DNA from: Candidatus Fermentibacterota bacterium
GTDB lineage: Bacteria; Fermentibacterota; Fermentibacteria; Fermentibacterales; JCC-6
Reading direction: 5' to 3'
Assembly (NCBI GenBank): GCA_014728175.1
Contig: WJMA01000021.1
Coordinates: forward strand, 1 to 52,590
DNA length: 52,590 nucleotides
Numbering within the stretch: position 1 is the stretch's first letter; every line of letters starts with the position of its first letter. A model generated the notes under the pieces. That model ran no database searches, had not been told where the DNA came from, and was given only the letters and a program-made list of their open reading frames with translations. The position numbers and the translations under genes were made by a program. Below, piece after piece: positions 44,264-52,590 of this stretch.

Positions 44264-44339
44264 TGGAGCGGGCAACGGGAGTCGAACCCGCGACTTTCAG
44301 CTTGGGAAGCTGACACTCTGCCAACTGAGTTATGCCCGC
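44264..44339 (-). tRNA. tRNA-Gly (CCC), CCA encoded
   Basis: 76 nucleotides with CCA. Acceptor GCGGGCA/TGCCCGC, discriminator U (usual for bacterial tRNA-Gly), anticodon stem TCAGC/GCTGA with loop TTCCCAA, anticodon CCC reading GGG. T arm GCGGGTTCGACTCCCGT. Encoded CCA at 44266-44264. It lies between dapF and the SLH-like gene, on the same strand. Confidence 0.96.
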
Positions 44340-44354
44340 TCCGGGGGGGCAAAT

Positions 44355-44383
44355 GACATAGGCTGGCTCGATGCAGACGTCAA
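44355..44383 (-). promoter_or_regulatory. Candidate promoter for tRNA-Gly
   Basis: Minus strand: TTGACG (44383-44378), 17-base spacer, TATGTC (44360-44355), just after the dapF stop codon. The -35 is near consensus and the -10 is partial. Predicted initiation is a few bases before the tRNA 5' end. Confidence 0.45.
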
Positions 44384-44388
44384 GAGTT

Positions 44389-45186
44389 TCAGGGCTCAAC
44401 GAGCCCCCCTTCGTAGACCACCCGGGCCTCACCCTCCAGCCACCAGCCATGGTCGTCCCTTCCCACCTTCAGGGTCAAGCCGCTTCGTACCCTCAAGGTG
44501 GCGGGCAGGGCGAACGACTCCTTTCGTCGGGCCAGGCAGAAGACCGCGGCCAGGGCGCCGGTTCCGCAGGCCAGGGTTTCGCCCTCTACGCCCCTCTCGT
44601 AGGTCCGTACGGTTAGCGTACCGTCCGGCTCGAGCCTTACCAGGTCGACGTTCGCTCCCTCCGGACCGGCCCGGGGGTGGCTTCGCAGGCCCGCCGCCGC
44701 CTCGAAGGTCTCGTCGTCGAGGTTCTCGGTGACAACCACGGCGTGGGGGACGCCTGCGTCGACCATGCACACCGGGAAGGAACGGCCAGCCCGATTTAGA
44801 TCCAGTCTGGGATAATGGAGGGTGGGCTCAGTCATCCAAATCTTGGCGGACGTGGAAGAAACCAGCTCTGCGGTGTGAACCCCGGAATCGCTGCCGAACT
44901 CGAAAAGGCCCTCCTCGACCAGGCCCAGCCTTCCTGCCAGGACGGCCGCGCACCTGCCTCCGTTGCCGCACATTGCGGCCCGGCCGCCGTCGCTGTTGTG
45001 GTAGATCATGCGAAAACGGAGGTCCGGGTCGGGCCGGAGGATCAGAACGCCGTCGGCGCCCACGGACAAACCTCTGGTGCAGACCCTGGAGATGAACTCG
45101 GGGGTAAGGGCTCCCTCCAGCCGGCCGTCGCGGTCGTCGAATGCCACGAAGTCGTTGCCCGCGCCACTCATCTTCCAGAACTTCAT
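44389..45186 (-). CDS. dapF: Diaminopimelate epimerase
   Basis: Converts LL- to meso-diaminopimelate for lysine and peptidoglycan. 265 residues. Both catalytic cysteines are present (MCGNGGRC and TLACGTGA), along with the family N-terminus FWKMSGAGNDFVAFDD. ATG start overlaps the STT3-like gene's stop codon (ATGA). It supplies meso-DAP, consistent with the NlpC/P60 endopeptidase in the window. Confidence 0.97.
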   Translation of the reverse strand: MKFWKMSGAGNDFVAFDDRDGRLEGALTPEFISRVCTRGLSVGADGVLILRPDPDLRFRMIYHNSDGGRAAMCGNGGRCAAVLAGRLGLVEEGLFEFGSDSGVHTAELVSSTSAKIWMTEPTLHYPRLDLNRAGRSFPVCMVDAGVPHAVVVTENLDDETFEAAAGLRSHPRAGPEGANVDLVRLEPDGTLTVRTYERGVEGETLACGTGALAAVFCLARRKESFALPATLRVRSGLTLKVGRDDHGWWLEGEARVVYEGGLVEP

Positions 45187-47384
45187 TCGGGACCATCCTC
45201 CAGGAGCGCGTCCAGCTCGGCTCTTACCTCATCGTCCGAGGGCCTGGCCCTTAGAACCTCACGGTACTGCTCGGCGGCTTCCCGTCTTCTACCCGCGACC
45301 GCCAGCAGCCTGGCCAGATCCAGCCTGGCCGGAACGTCCGGGCCGTAAGCCTCGAGGTACGAGAGAAAATCGTCTCGCAGATAGTCGATATCATACTCAC
45401 CCCGGAGATGCAATGCGACCACTTCCTGCAGAACGGCCACCGCATGATCGGCCGGGGCGTCGTTGTTGACCATGAGAAGAAGAGACGCCGACAACATGTC
45501 CGGGTCGCTTCCCCGTCGCCCGGAGGAGGCCAGGGAATGGTAAGTCGCCCGGGGATCACGTACGGCCGCTAGGGCCCGGGAGTAGTCGTAGAACAGGTCG
45601 TGGTACCTGGGCTGGAACAAAACGTGCCTGGCTCGGGTTGGCTGCGCCGAGGCCGTTCTTCTGCCGAAGACCCGGAGCGAAGGCCCCTCGAATACCAGCT
45701 CCAGGGAGTCCAACCGGTCCGGAGCGTAATGCATGGACATGGCGGCGCAGCCTCGGGGAACCTCGGTGAGGCCGGCCAGATAGAGAAGGCCCTCCGATGT
45801 CCGGTCCAGGAGGAAGTCGGCCTGGTATATCACGTAACGGCTCCGCTTCCTATCCATGTAGGAAAGAAGGCTGTCCGGAGGCTGGAACATCTGTTCGGCG
45901 AAGGTGATCACGTTCTCCCTGTTGGTCTCGTTCTCGAAGAAGGTATGCGTGACCACGGGCCTCTCGGCGTAGGCCGATACCAACCCCGACAGATGCCAGA
46001 AGCAAAGGACCGCCTCGTCCGGTTCGGTGTCCCTGCCGAACCATAGCACCAGATCGTCCAGCTCCCTGTCGGTCAGAAGCGTTCCCCGGGAGCCGACTTC
46101 CGCCCCCAGCTCGGACAGCGCTCCCGCCAGCCGGGGTGCGAACGCCGATTGCAGGACGAGAACGGCCAGCAGGGGTACGAACCGCCATTTCCTGTCCAGG
46201 AGCTCTCCCGCCACCGGCAGAAGGCCCAGAGCCAGCAATACGGCCAGACGCTCGAAGACCAGATATCCCCCCAGAGAAGCCGCAACGAACCAGATCATCA
46301 GAGTGCCCTTCCGCCGTTGGTAGAACCTCCTTGCCGCGATGCAGGCGGCGGCGGCCAAGGGGAGGAAGAGCCACGCCATCTGGCCCGGAGTGGGGGTCTG
46401 GTAACCCGAGACCCAGAACAGGCGGGCGTCCGGCGACAGCATGGTGGGATCCTGCGGATGGCTGAAGAGAAAGCGGATTTTAGAGAGCATTACCGCTCCC
46501 ACGTGCCCGGCACTCCCTCCAAAGGCCAGGAGGGACAGGACGGATGCGGCGGATGCCCCGGCTACCAGCCAGTAACTCCTTACGAAGCAGCCGATCACCA
46601 GGGCCACGGCCAGAATGCTGGCCGGGGAGGTTATCGCTCCGTCGTGGCGCATGTGCTGAAGGGAAAGACTGGCCACTATCTGGGCCCCCGACAAAGACAA
46701 GGCCAACGGGACGGGCACGTCGCCCCTTCTTACCGATCTGACCAACAGGTAGAGAAACACGAGGGCGGAAACGAAGGAGGTCACCTTCCATGCGGCCAGG
46801 GCCACGAAGAGAAGGGCACCGGCGGCCGCGGCGTAAAACGTTTTCCGGGAGCTCTTCCCCAGAGCTGATTCCATGCTCCAGGCCGCAAATACCATCACCG
46901 GCAGAGCGAAGGTCTCCCTGTACAGCGATTCGCCCCGGGTTCTTAGCAGGGCGGGCAGCAAAACGGCGTAAAGGGAGGCGGTCATAAGAGCCTGGGTCCG
47001 GGGCATGCCCGTGGAGACCATCCACAACATCAACCCGGGTATGCATAGAAGGGGCAGAAGCCTGCAAAATGCGGTCAGGAAGGTGTCGAAGTCTCCCCCC
47101 ACCAGCCTGTGTATCCAGCCGGCCAGGTATTCCTCCAGTATGGAGTTCTGTCCGGTAGGAAACCCCCGGGGATGCATGACCAGGGGATCGATATCCGGGA
47201 TCGTTTCGCCCTCGGCGACCATTCTGGCGTACCGGTAGGCCTGGGTGGTCTCGCCCTGCATCCTTGTCGGTGGAGGCATTACCTGGGCTGCGAACCAGCT
47301 TCGGTACAGATAGCCTGCCCCGATCACCAACAGGATCGATGCTGTAAGCAGAAGTGTCTTCGCTCCGTCAGCCTTCCCGGACAT
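45183..47384 (-). CDS. STT3-like GT-C membrane protein with C-terminal TPR
   Basis: 733 residues. Hydrophobic N-terminal two thirds with about a dozen membrane segments. The first loop reads TQAYRYARMVAEGETIPDID then PLVMHPRGFPTG, similar to STT3/PglB oligosaccharyltransferases (D-x-x-Y, IP-x-xD, YPxG). A soluble part has EAVLCFWHLSGLVSAYAERP then VVTHTFFENETNRE in the place of the WWDYG region, and a short C-terminal TPR (PARLDLARLLAVAGRRREAA). The canonical WWDYG and first-loop Asp are not intact, so a true oligosaccharyltransferase is uncertain. Coupled by ATGA to dapF; starts 16 bases inside mglA. Confidence 0.55.
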   Translation of the reverse strand: MSGKADGAKTLLLTASILLVIGAGYLYRSWFAAQVMPPPTRMQGETTQAYRYARMVAEGETIPDIDPLVMHPRGFPTGQNSILEEYLAGWIHRLVGGDFDTFLTAFCRLLPLLCIPGLMLWMVSTGMPRTQALMTASLYAVLLPALLRTRGESLYRETFALPVMVFAAWSMESALGKSSRKTFYAAAAGALLFVALAAWKVTSFVSALVFLYLLVRSVRRGDVPVPLALSLSGAQIVASLSLQHMRHDGAITSPASILAVALVIGCFVRSYWLVAGASAASVLSLLAFGGSAGHVGAVMLSKIRFLFSHPQDPTMLSPDARLFWVSGYQTPTPGQMAWLFLPLAAAACIAARRFYQRRKGTLMIWFVAASLGGYLVFERLAVLLALGLLPVAGELLDRKWRFVPLLAVLVLQSAFAPRLAGALSELGAEVGSRGTLLTDRELDDLVLWFGRDTEPDEAVLCFWHLSGLVSAYAERPVVTHTFFENETNRENVITFAEQMFQPPDSLLSYMDRKRSRYVIYQADFLLDRTSEGLLYLAGLTEVPRGCAAMSMHYAPDRLDSLELVFEGPSLRVFGRRTASAQPTRARHVLFQPRYHDLFYDYSRALAAVRDPRATYHSLASSGRRGSDPDMLSASLLLMVNNDAPADHAVAVLQEVVALHLRGEYDIDYLRDDFLSYLEAYGPDVPARLDLARLLAVAGRRREAAEQYREVLRARPSDDEVRAELDALLEDGPE

Positions 47385-47946
47385 GACGTTTGGCCATCAT
47401 CGATGCGATGCGCTTGAGGGTCTCGGCCGGTCCTTTGCCCCCCAGAGCTACCGACTCGACGGTGGGCCAATCGTGGTGGTTGAGGGCGCTGTTCATGGTC
47501 TCGGCGTCGGATATGCCAGGAAGATCGCGCTTGTTGAATTGCAGCACCGTGGGTATCTCGGCGAAGTCTATCGAGTAGGCCTTCAGGTTGCGCTGCAGGT
47601 CCTCCATGTTGTCGACGTTCGCGTCGGCGCGCTCCTTCTGGCTGTCGGCTACGAAAACCAGGCCGTCCACCCCATCGAGGATCACCTTGCGGCTGAGAGC
47701 GTAGTAGGCCTGCCCGGGTACCGAGTAGAGATGGAGCCTTACCTTGTCTGCGTAGATGTTGGCGAAGTTTACGGGCAGAAAGTCAAAGAAGACCGTTCTC
47801 TCCCCCCTGGTGCAGAGGGTGACCAGCCTTCCGCGGTTCTCCGGGGCGATGAAGTCCCTTATGCGGCGAAGGTTGGTGGTCTTTCCCGAAAGTCCGGGTC
47901 CGTAGTATACGATCTTGTACGCTACTTCGTTGCTTGACCTGTGCAT
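47368..47946 (-). CDS. MglA-type small Ras-like GTPase
   Basis: 192 residues from ATG at 47946 (GGAG five bases upstream). G1 loop GPGLSGKTT, G3 reading SVPGQ as in MglA rather than DxxG, G4 FNKRDL. MglA with MglB sets polarity in gliding and twitching bacteria, but many bacteria carry orphan homologues. No MglB/roadblock gene is adjacent. The frame extends 22 codons upstream into hslU without a ribosome site. It overlaps the next gene by 17 bases. Confidence 0.9.
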   Translation of the reverse strand: MHRSSNEVAYKIVYYGPGLSGKTTNLRRIRDFIAPENRGRLVTLCTRGERTVFFDFLPVNFANIYADKVRLHLYSVPGQAYYALSRKVILDGVDGLVFVADSQKERADANVDNMEDLQRNLKAYSIDFAEIPTVLQFNKRDLPGISDAETMNSALNHHDWPTVESVALGGKGPAETLKRIASMMAKRHVREG

Positions 47947-47977
47947 AAGCTCTCCGGGTTCTGGTGCCACTCGGACA

Positions 47978-49300
47978 TCAAAGGATATAGTCAGCTTCGT
48001 CGGTTTTGCCAATAAGCACGGACAGCCGATCTCTGGCCATCTTGCCGGTAACGGTCATCGCCCCCCTGACCAGGTCGGGAGCCCCGAAAAGGTACTCGTC
48101 CAGCAGGTAGGTCATGACCGGCCGCAGCCGCCTGGCGCCTATGTCCTCCAGCTGTTCGTTGAGCCTGGCAGCAGTATTGGCCACTTCCGCCGCCGCATCG
48201 TCGGTAAGAGTGAGCTGTATGCCGTCCGAGTCCAGCATCGACTGGAACTGCCTGGCCAGGCTGCCTTCGGGCTCGTTGAGTATGCGCCTTAGATCCTCCT
48301 CGGAAAGTGGAGACAACTTCACCCTCAGGGGAAAGCGTCCCTGCAGCTCGGGAATCAGATCGGAGGGGCTGGATCCGTGAAAGGCCCCCGCAGCTATGAA
48401 CAGGATGTGGTCGGTGCTGACAGAGCCGTACCTGGTCTGGACCGTAGAGCCTTCGAGGAGGGGCAGTAAATCCCTCTGGACGCCCAGCCTGGATACGTCC
48501 GGCCCGCCGCCTCCCTCCGCGCCTATGATCTTGTCCAGCTCATCTACGAATATGATTCCCTCCTCGCCGGCCAGGTACAGGCCCCGCTCCACGTAATCGG
48601 CGCTCTCCAGGAGCTTGCGCATCTCATCTTCGAACAGCCTCTCCCGGGCAAGGCGTACCGACATCCGCTCGTGCTTGCTGCGGTCACCCGTTATTCTCTG
48701 GACCATCTTCCGCAGCCCCTCGGTCATGGACTCGTCCATGCCGCTGCCGGGGATCATCGGAAACACCTCCATGCCGGCCAGTCCGTCCTTGACCAGGACG
48801 TCTACGTCCACCTCCTCCAGCTCTCCCCTGTCCAGCGTCGACTGCAGCTCCGAGGTGGGAAGGGTCTTAAGCTCCGGATGCCTGGACAGGGCCTTCAGTA
48901 GCTTCTGCTCGGCCGCCTCGGCGGCCGTACGCTTCTTGCCTTTCCTGGCCTCCTCGTTGGCCTGGTTGACCGCCTGCCGGACCAGCCTGCGGACCATGCC
49001 CTCCACGTCCCTACCCACGTAGCCGGTCTCGGTGTACTTGGTGGCCTCCACCTTGACGAAGGGCGCCCCTACCAGGTTGGAAAGCCTTCTGGCGATCTCG
49101 GTCTTACCGATTCCGGTGGGGCCGATCATTATCAGGTTGCTGGGATATATCTCCGACCGCATGGGCTCCTCAACCAGCCTTCTGCGGTACCTGTTTCGGA
49201 GGGCGATGGATACCGCCCGCTTGGCTTCCTCCTGACCGACCACGTGTCGGTCCAGCCACTGGACTATCTCGGCCGGGGTCAGGCTCTCCTGGAGGCTCAC
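47978..49300 (-). CDS. hslU: HslU ATPase subunit of HslUV protease
   Basis: AAA+ unfoldase feeding the HslV chamber. 440 residues from GTG at 49300, overlapping the hslV stop codon (GTGA). Start region LTPAEIVQWLDRHVVGQEEAKRAV, Walker A GPTGIGKTE (60-68), then TKYTETGYVGRDVE. An inserted I-domain follows, with Walker B IIFVDELDKI, and the protein ends in EADYIL, the HslV-docking tail. Complete. Confidence 0.97.
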   Translation of the reverse strand: MSLQESLTPAEIVQWLDRHVVGQEEAKRAVSIALRNRYRRRLVEEPMRSEIYPSNLIMIGPTGIGKTEIARRLSNLVGAPFVKVEATKYTETGYVGRDVEGMVRRLVRQAVNQANEEARKGKKRTAAEAAEQKLLKALSRHPELKTLPTSELQSTLDRGELEEVDVDVLVKDGLAGMEVFPMIPGSGMDESMTEGLRKMVQRITGDRSKHERMSVRLARERLFEDEMRKLLESADYVERGLYLAGEEGIIFVDELDKIIGAEGGGGPDVSRLGVQRDLLPLLEGSTVQTRYGSVSTDHILFIAAGAFHGSSPSDLIPELQGRFPLRVKLSPLSEEDLRRILNEPEGSLARQFQSMLDSDGIQLTLTDDAAAEVANTAARLNEQLEDIGARRLRPVMTYLLDEYLFGAPDLVRGAMTVTGKMARDRLSVLIGKTDEADYIL

Positions 49301-49827
49301 AGCTCCTCCAGGTAGACGTCGCCGCCCGTGTACACGCAGATTTCCCGGGCGATGGATATGCTCTCCCGGGCTATGGTGGATATCTTCATGTTGCTGTGGG
49401 CGGCGAGAGCCCTGGCCGCGGCCAAGGCGTAAGCGTGGCCGGACCCCACGCACACGATGCCGTCCTGGGCCTCGACCACGTCGCCGGCCCCGCTTATCAA
49501 TAGCGCATTTTCGCGGTCGACGGCGGCCAGTAAGGCGTTCAGCTGGCGCAGAAGCTTGTCCTTCCTCCAATCCCTGGCCAGCTCCACGGCCGCCCGGGGG
49601 AGGTTCCCCCTGCTGCCCTCCAGCTTCTCCTCCAGCTTCTCCATCAGGTTGAAAGCGTCGGCGCTGCTGCCGGAGAAGCCGGCCAGCACCCGTCCATCCG
49701 CCAGCTTTCTAAGCTTCCTTGCGGTGCTCTTGACTATGGTGTCGCCCAGCGTAACCTGCCCGTCCGCGGCCATGGCCGCGCGGCCGTCCCTGACGATTCC
49801 GATTACCGTTGTGGATCTGAGGTCCAT
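49297..49827 (-). CDS. hslV: HslV peptidase subunit of HslUV protease
   Basis: N-terminal-Thr hydrolase of the proteasome family. 176 residues from ATG at 49827: MDLRSTTVIGIVRDGRAAMA, so a short propeptide is removed before the catalytic Thr (one of T6/T7). DGQVTLGDTIVKSTARKLRKL, GFSGSSADAFNL and GSGHAYALAAARAL are family motifs. Starts two bases after the DUF2723 stop codon and overlaps hslU by GTGA. Confidence 0.97.
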   Translation of the reverse strand: MDLRSTTVIGIVRDGRAAMAADGQVTLGDTIVKSTARKLRKLADGRVLAGFSGSSADAFNLMEKLEEKLEGSRGNLPRAAVELARDWRKDKLLRQLNALLAAVDRENALLISGAGDVVEAQDGIVCVGSGHAYALAAARALAAHSNMKISTIARESISIAREICVYTGGDVYLEEL

Positions 49828-49829
49828 GT

Positions 49830-52590
49830 CTAGCTCCCGGATAGCGATCCCACCCAGCGGTATCCGGGCGCCGTCCTTCCCGGGGCCGGCAGGGACATGG
49901 GGTATCCGTGAGGATCGGAAAGCAGGCCTTCCCTGCCCTCCTCCGCGCCTTCGACGGTGCTTACGGACAGGGCCAGGTAGGCCAGGGCGGGAAGGCCGTT
50001 CTTGGCTGCCCTGTAAGCGAGGTCTTCCACGCGCCCCCGGTTGTGATTCAGCACGAACCATTCGGCGGTGGCTCTGGCTCTTTCCAAGTCGGAGACTATG
50101 TAATCCACGTACAGCCCTACCAGACCGGCCTGCTCGGGAGGCATCGACCCGGACAGGGCGTTCCCGGCAGCCGCGGCGGTGAGCACTCTCCCCCGCGAGA
50201 CCCACCCCACCATGCGCTCCAGCACCTGCCTGGCCGTGCAGCTGTCTTTGCTCTGTTCCACGAACGAAATGGCGGCTTCGCTCATCGAGAACCTGTATCT
50301 CATGCCCAGCCGGTCCAGCGCCCTCTCCATGGTCAGCCGCAGAAGCGGTAGCAGATCGTGGTCGGGATTCTGATGCGCAAAGCTCCGCAGCCGGTTCCAG
50401 GCCGAGAGCTGGTTGCCGAAGCAGAGGTCGGTCTCCATTCCCAGCCATACCGAGTAGACGCTTCCGTCCGACAGGCTGTCCAGCGTGTTCCGGTACCTCT
50501 GCTCCAACAGATAATCGGAGCTGTACTGCCTCATGGCCATGACCGAGGTTCTCAGCCTGTCGTTGCCGTAGCGTCGGACCATAACATCCATGGAATCGGC
50601 CATGGAGAGCATGTGCTCCGAAGCGGCCAGCGGACCCTGAAGGCCGTCTATGAGCATCGCCTCTATAGTTGCATGGGAAGGCAGGATAAGGGCCCATTCC
50701 TCCGGCATGGCCACGTAGAGGGAGGCCGCCGAGTCCAGGGCGATTCGAACACTGTCCGGTCTTCCCCGGGAGAGGTAATGGTAGGCCAGTCTCTGGTATC
50801 CAAGCACGTAGTTTCTAGCCAGCTGCCTGGCCTGATCGCACTTGTATACGCCGGGGTCGGCGAATCCTCGCAGGGAGTAGCTCTGCATGTTCTCCCATCC
50901 CAGAGTACCGGCCACGTCTTCGTCATGGAGATCCTCGGTCACCCTGAAGGCTATTCCCTCCATCCTCATGTAGTCCTTGACGTAGGCCCTGTTATCCTGG
51001 GAGACGGTTCCGGCCAGGTAGATCTCCCGTCCATGTTCGGGCTGGTTCTTGATCATGTCCAGCAGCACCAGGTCCTGCATGGCTACCGAGCCCTGGTTGC
51101 CCCTGCCGTCGCTGGGCACCACCAGGGCCCTGTCCTCCTGGGTCACGGCCCAGGGCCAGGCCTGGTCGAAGGTTGCCCTCAGAAGCGATCCGTCCGTTCG
51201 GCTCCGCACCGGCATGCCGTCGGACAGCCGGACATGGAAGAAGTTGGGGCCCCAGATGAACACCGGCCTCAGGGAGTCGACCACCCCCGCCTCCGCGAAG
51301 CTCAGGAGGGCGGAGTCTCTGTCCAGAAGCTGTCTGGCGTACCAGGTGGTGTTCATCAGGCTGAGGTTGCTTACGATGACGTCTCTCCTGACGCCAAGAA
51401 CTCCCTGGGCGAACCACAGGGGGAAGGTGTCGTTGTCCCCGTTGGTTACCAGGACCGCGTTCTCGGGGCAGGATTCCAGGAGATTTATCCCGTAGTCCTG
51501 GGCTATATAAGTGTCCGACCTGTCGCAGGTGTGGGAGTTCATGGCCACGGATATGGCCGGCAGGAGCAGGAACACCCACGCCCAGCCCTTGGCCGGCCCG
51601 GCCAGCTCCCTGTAGGCGGCGAACAGGCCTATCGCCGCCAGGATCGAGAACAGGGTGAAAGAGGCTCCGAAGAAGTAGTCCCGCTCCCTCACCTCGCCCT
51701 GCGGGGTGCCCTCCTCGCCGGTCTTGAAGTTGAGGTATACCACGAAGAAAAAGCTGGCCATCAGGAAGGTCAGTCCGACAAGCAGCAATAGGTCGGGCCG
51801 GTTGAGGACCAGGAACACCAGACCGTAGACGAGGCCGCCCGTTAGCAGCAATCTCAGAAGGAACATGGGATTCCACAGGTTCACCGCCAGATCGACCAGC
51901 AGTCGGGGGATCCAGATACCTATGATGCCCAGGACGATCACGCAGCCCACCACCAGTCCGGCGCTTAGGTAGGAGTGGGAGCCCGCCAGGGACACCACCC
52001 AGTAGAGCAGGGACAATCCGACGGCGAGGTCGACCAGAAGGACGGGCAGACCCAGTAGAACGTGCATGACCAGGGACGCGATCACCCCCGCCAGACATAC
52101 CAGGAGGACGTACCTCTCCCTGCGGAACAGCCTCCACAGTCCGAGCAGAAGAAACACCACGAACCCCGTACGGATCAGGTTGCCGCATACGCCGGGCATC
52201 ATACTCCCGTACTTGCCTTGCCAGGCCGAGGGCCTTCCGGTCTGCCAGGACAGATACTCCATGTACAGCTTGAGCTGATCCTGGAACGGCCCCTTTCTGC
52301 TCAGAATGGATATCCGCCCGTACTGCTCCCTGGCCAAGGCCTTCTTGAACGTCGAGTACCTGGCCGGGTCGGTCTCGTTGATCTCCGGTCTCTGAACGGC
52401 TCTCAGGGGCATGTACAGATGGACGCTGAAGGCCAGTATAGCCAGGCCCAGGCCCAACAGGATAAGCCTGGGGTAGCGGTAGGACCTGGTTCTTCGCCTC
52501 AGGGCGTACAGCACGTAGATGAGAATTATGGGGGCCACCACTATCAGAGCGCTTAGATGGTTGGCTATGGAAAGAACCATGAGGTAGATC
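49830..52590 (-). CDS. DUF2723 membrane protein (O-mannosyltransferase-like), 5' end outside window
   Basis: About 919 residues visible; the frame is open at the right edge. The first residues (IYLMVLSIANHLSAL) match an internal helix of DUF2723 proteins, so the usual N-terminal part with the catalytic acidic loop is missing. About ten membrane segments follow, then a soluble region (LVTNGDNDTFPLWFAQGVLGVRRDVIVSNLSLMNTTWYARQL) typical of the family and a long helical C-terminus. DUF2723 is common in Bacteroidota and relatives and is proposed to glycosylate exported proteins. The ATG at 52580 is an internal Met, not the start. Confidence 0.85.
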   Translation of the reverse strand, partial: IYLMVLSIANHLSALIVVAPIILIYVLYALRRRTRSYRYPRLILLGLGLAILAFSVHLYMPLRAVQRPEINETDPARYSTFKKALAREQYGRISILSRKGPFQDQLKLYMEYLSWQTGRPSAWQGKYGSMMPGVCGNLIRTGFVVFLLLGLWRLFRRERYVLLVCLAGVIASLVMHVLLGLPVLLVDLAVGLSLLYWVVSLAGSHSYLSAGLVVGCVIVLGIIGIWIPRLLVDLAVNLWNPMFLLRLLLTGGLVYGLVFLVLNRPDLLLLVGLTFLMASFFFVVYLNFKTGEEGTPQGEVRERDYFFGASFTLFSILAAIGLFAAYRELAGPAKGWAWVFLLLPAISVAMNSHTCDRSDTYIAQDYGINLLESCPENAVLVTNGDNDTFPLWFAQGVLGVRRDVIVSNLSLMNTTWYARQLLDRDSALLSFAEAGVVDSLRPVFIWGPNFFHVRLSDGMPVRSRTDGSLLRATFDQAWPWAVTQEDRALVVPSDGRGNQGSVAMQDLVLLDMIKNQPEHGREIYLAGTVSQDNRAYVKDYMRMEGIAFRVTEDLHDEDVAGTLGWENMQSYSLRGFADPGVYKCDQARQLARNYVLGYQRLAYHYLSRGRPDSVRIALDSAASLYVAMPEEWALILPSHATIEAMLIDGLQGPLAASEHMLSMADSMDVMVRRYGNDRLRTSVMAMRQYSSDYLLEQRYRNTLDSLSDGSVYSVWLGMETDLCFGNQLSAWNRLRSFAHQNPDHDLLPLLRLTMERALDRLGMRYRFSMSEAAISFVEQSKDSCTARQVLERMVGWVSRGRVLTAAAAGNALSGSMPPEQAGLVGLYVDYIVSDLERARATAEWFVLNHNRGRVEDLAYRAAKNGLPALAYLALSVSTVEGAEEGREGLLSDPHGYPMSLPAPGRTAPGYRWVGSLSGS

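Noticed and set aside
44244-44450. N-terminal extension of the SLH-like protein through the tRNA-Gly gene
   Set aside because: The peptide AGITQLAECQLPKLKV is the known artefact of translating a tRNA gene; the tRNA is intact, so the start must be downstream.

Overview
The window is GC-rich, extremely compact bacterial chromosome from a Gram-negative organism. Lipid A and LPS genes (lpxB, a waaA fusion, lpxK, gmhB, two GT9-type glycosyltransferases), a PorV-like outer-membrane protein, a DUF2723 membrane glycosyltransferase, an FG-GAP/VCBS propeller protein, an MglA-type GTPase and an endonuclease-type MutL all occur together. That combination suggests a member, or a neighbour, of the FCB superphylum, perhaps an uncultivated candidate phylum. 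This placement is inferred from gene content only. I see no phage, IS element, CRISPR array or rRNA. There are two tRNA genes (Leu-UAA and Gly-CCC) and about 46 protein genes.

Layout. (1) 17453 down to 1, minus strand: PorV-like protein, surE, an active/inactive pair of transglutaminase-like proteins, a GT-C membrane protein with TPRs, murJ, uvrC, a COG3044 ATPase, a seven-bladed propeller protein, map, glnS, tRNA-Leu and mutL (cut by the window edge). (2) 17583-21077, plus strand: lipM, lipA, a dihydrouridine synthase and a LysM/TPR-like lipoprotein. (3) 31407 down to 21074, minus strand: ddl, threonine aldolase, a Gfo/Idh/MocA dehydrogenase, lpxB, a DUF374-WaaA fusion, lpxK, nadB, an NlpC/P60 lipoprotein, an AlkD-like protein, and two small unrecognised ORFs, one Cys-rich. 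(4) 31545-33728, plus strand: sugar-nucleotide epimerase, gmhB and a membrane-anchored protein. (5) A comEC-like gene (minus) and a TrmH-family methyltransferase gene (plus) that overlap head to head. (6) 52590 down to 35529, minus strand: DUF2723 protein (cut by the edge), hslV, hslU, mglA-like, STT3-like membrane protein, dapF, tRNA-Gly, an SLH-like secreted protein, a CDP-alcohol phosphatidyltransferase, a TPR protein, two GT9-like proteins, polA, a sulfatase-fold lipoprotein and a GNAT protein.

Many junctions are 4-base stop/start overlaps (ATGA, GTGA), which implies translational coupling. Two junctions are CTGA, where the only sensible start is CTG with an ideally spaced Shine-Dalgarno sequence: the transglutaminase protein (15759) and the sulfatase-fold lipoprotein (37785). 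Two weaker cases (21460 and 41362) add to the impression that CUG initiation is used regularly here. This is the most unusual feature I found. The genes are mostly envelope biogenesis (lipid A, heptose, peptidoglycan precursors, lipoproteins, GT-C glycosyltransferases) mixed with DNA repair/replication (mutL, uvrC, polA, AlkD-like), lipoate synthesis and proteolysis (HslUV). I did not find a convincing wholly new multi-gene system. The best candidates for follow-up are the CUG starts, the 21.1-21.5 kb small-ORF locus, the acyltransferase-WaaA fusion and the active/degenerate transglutaminase pair.
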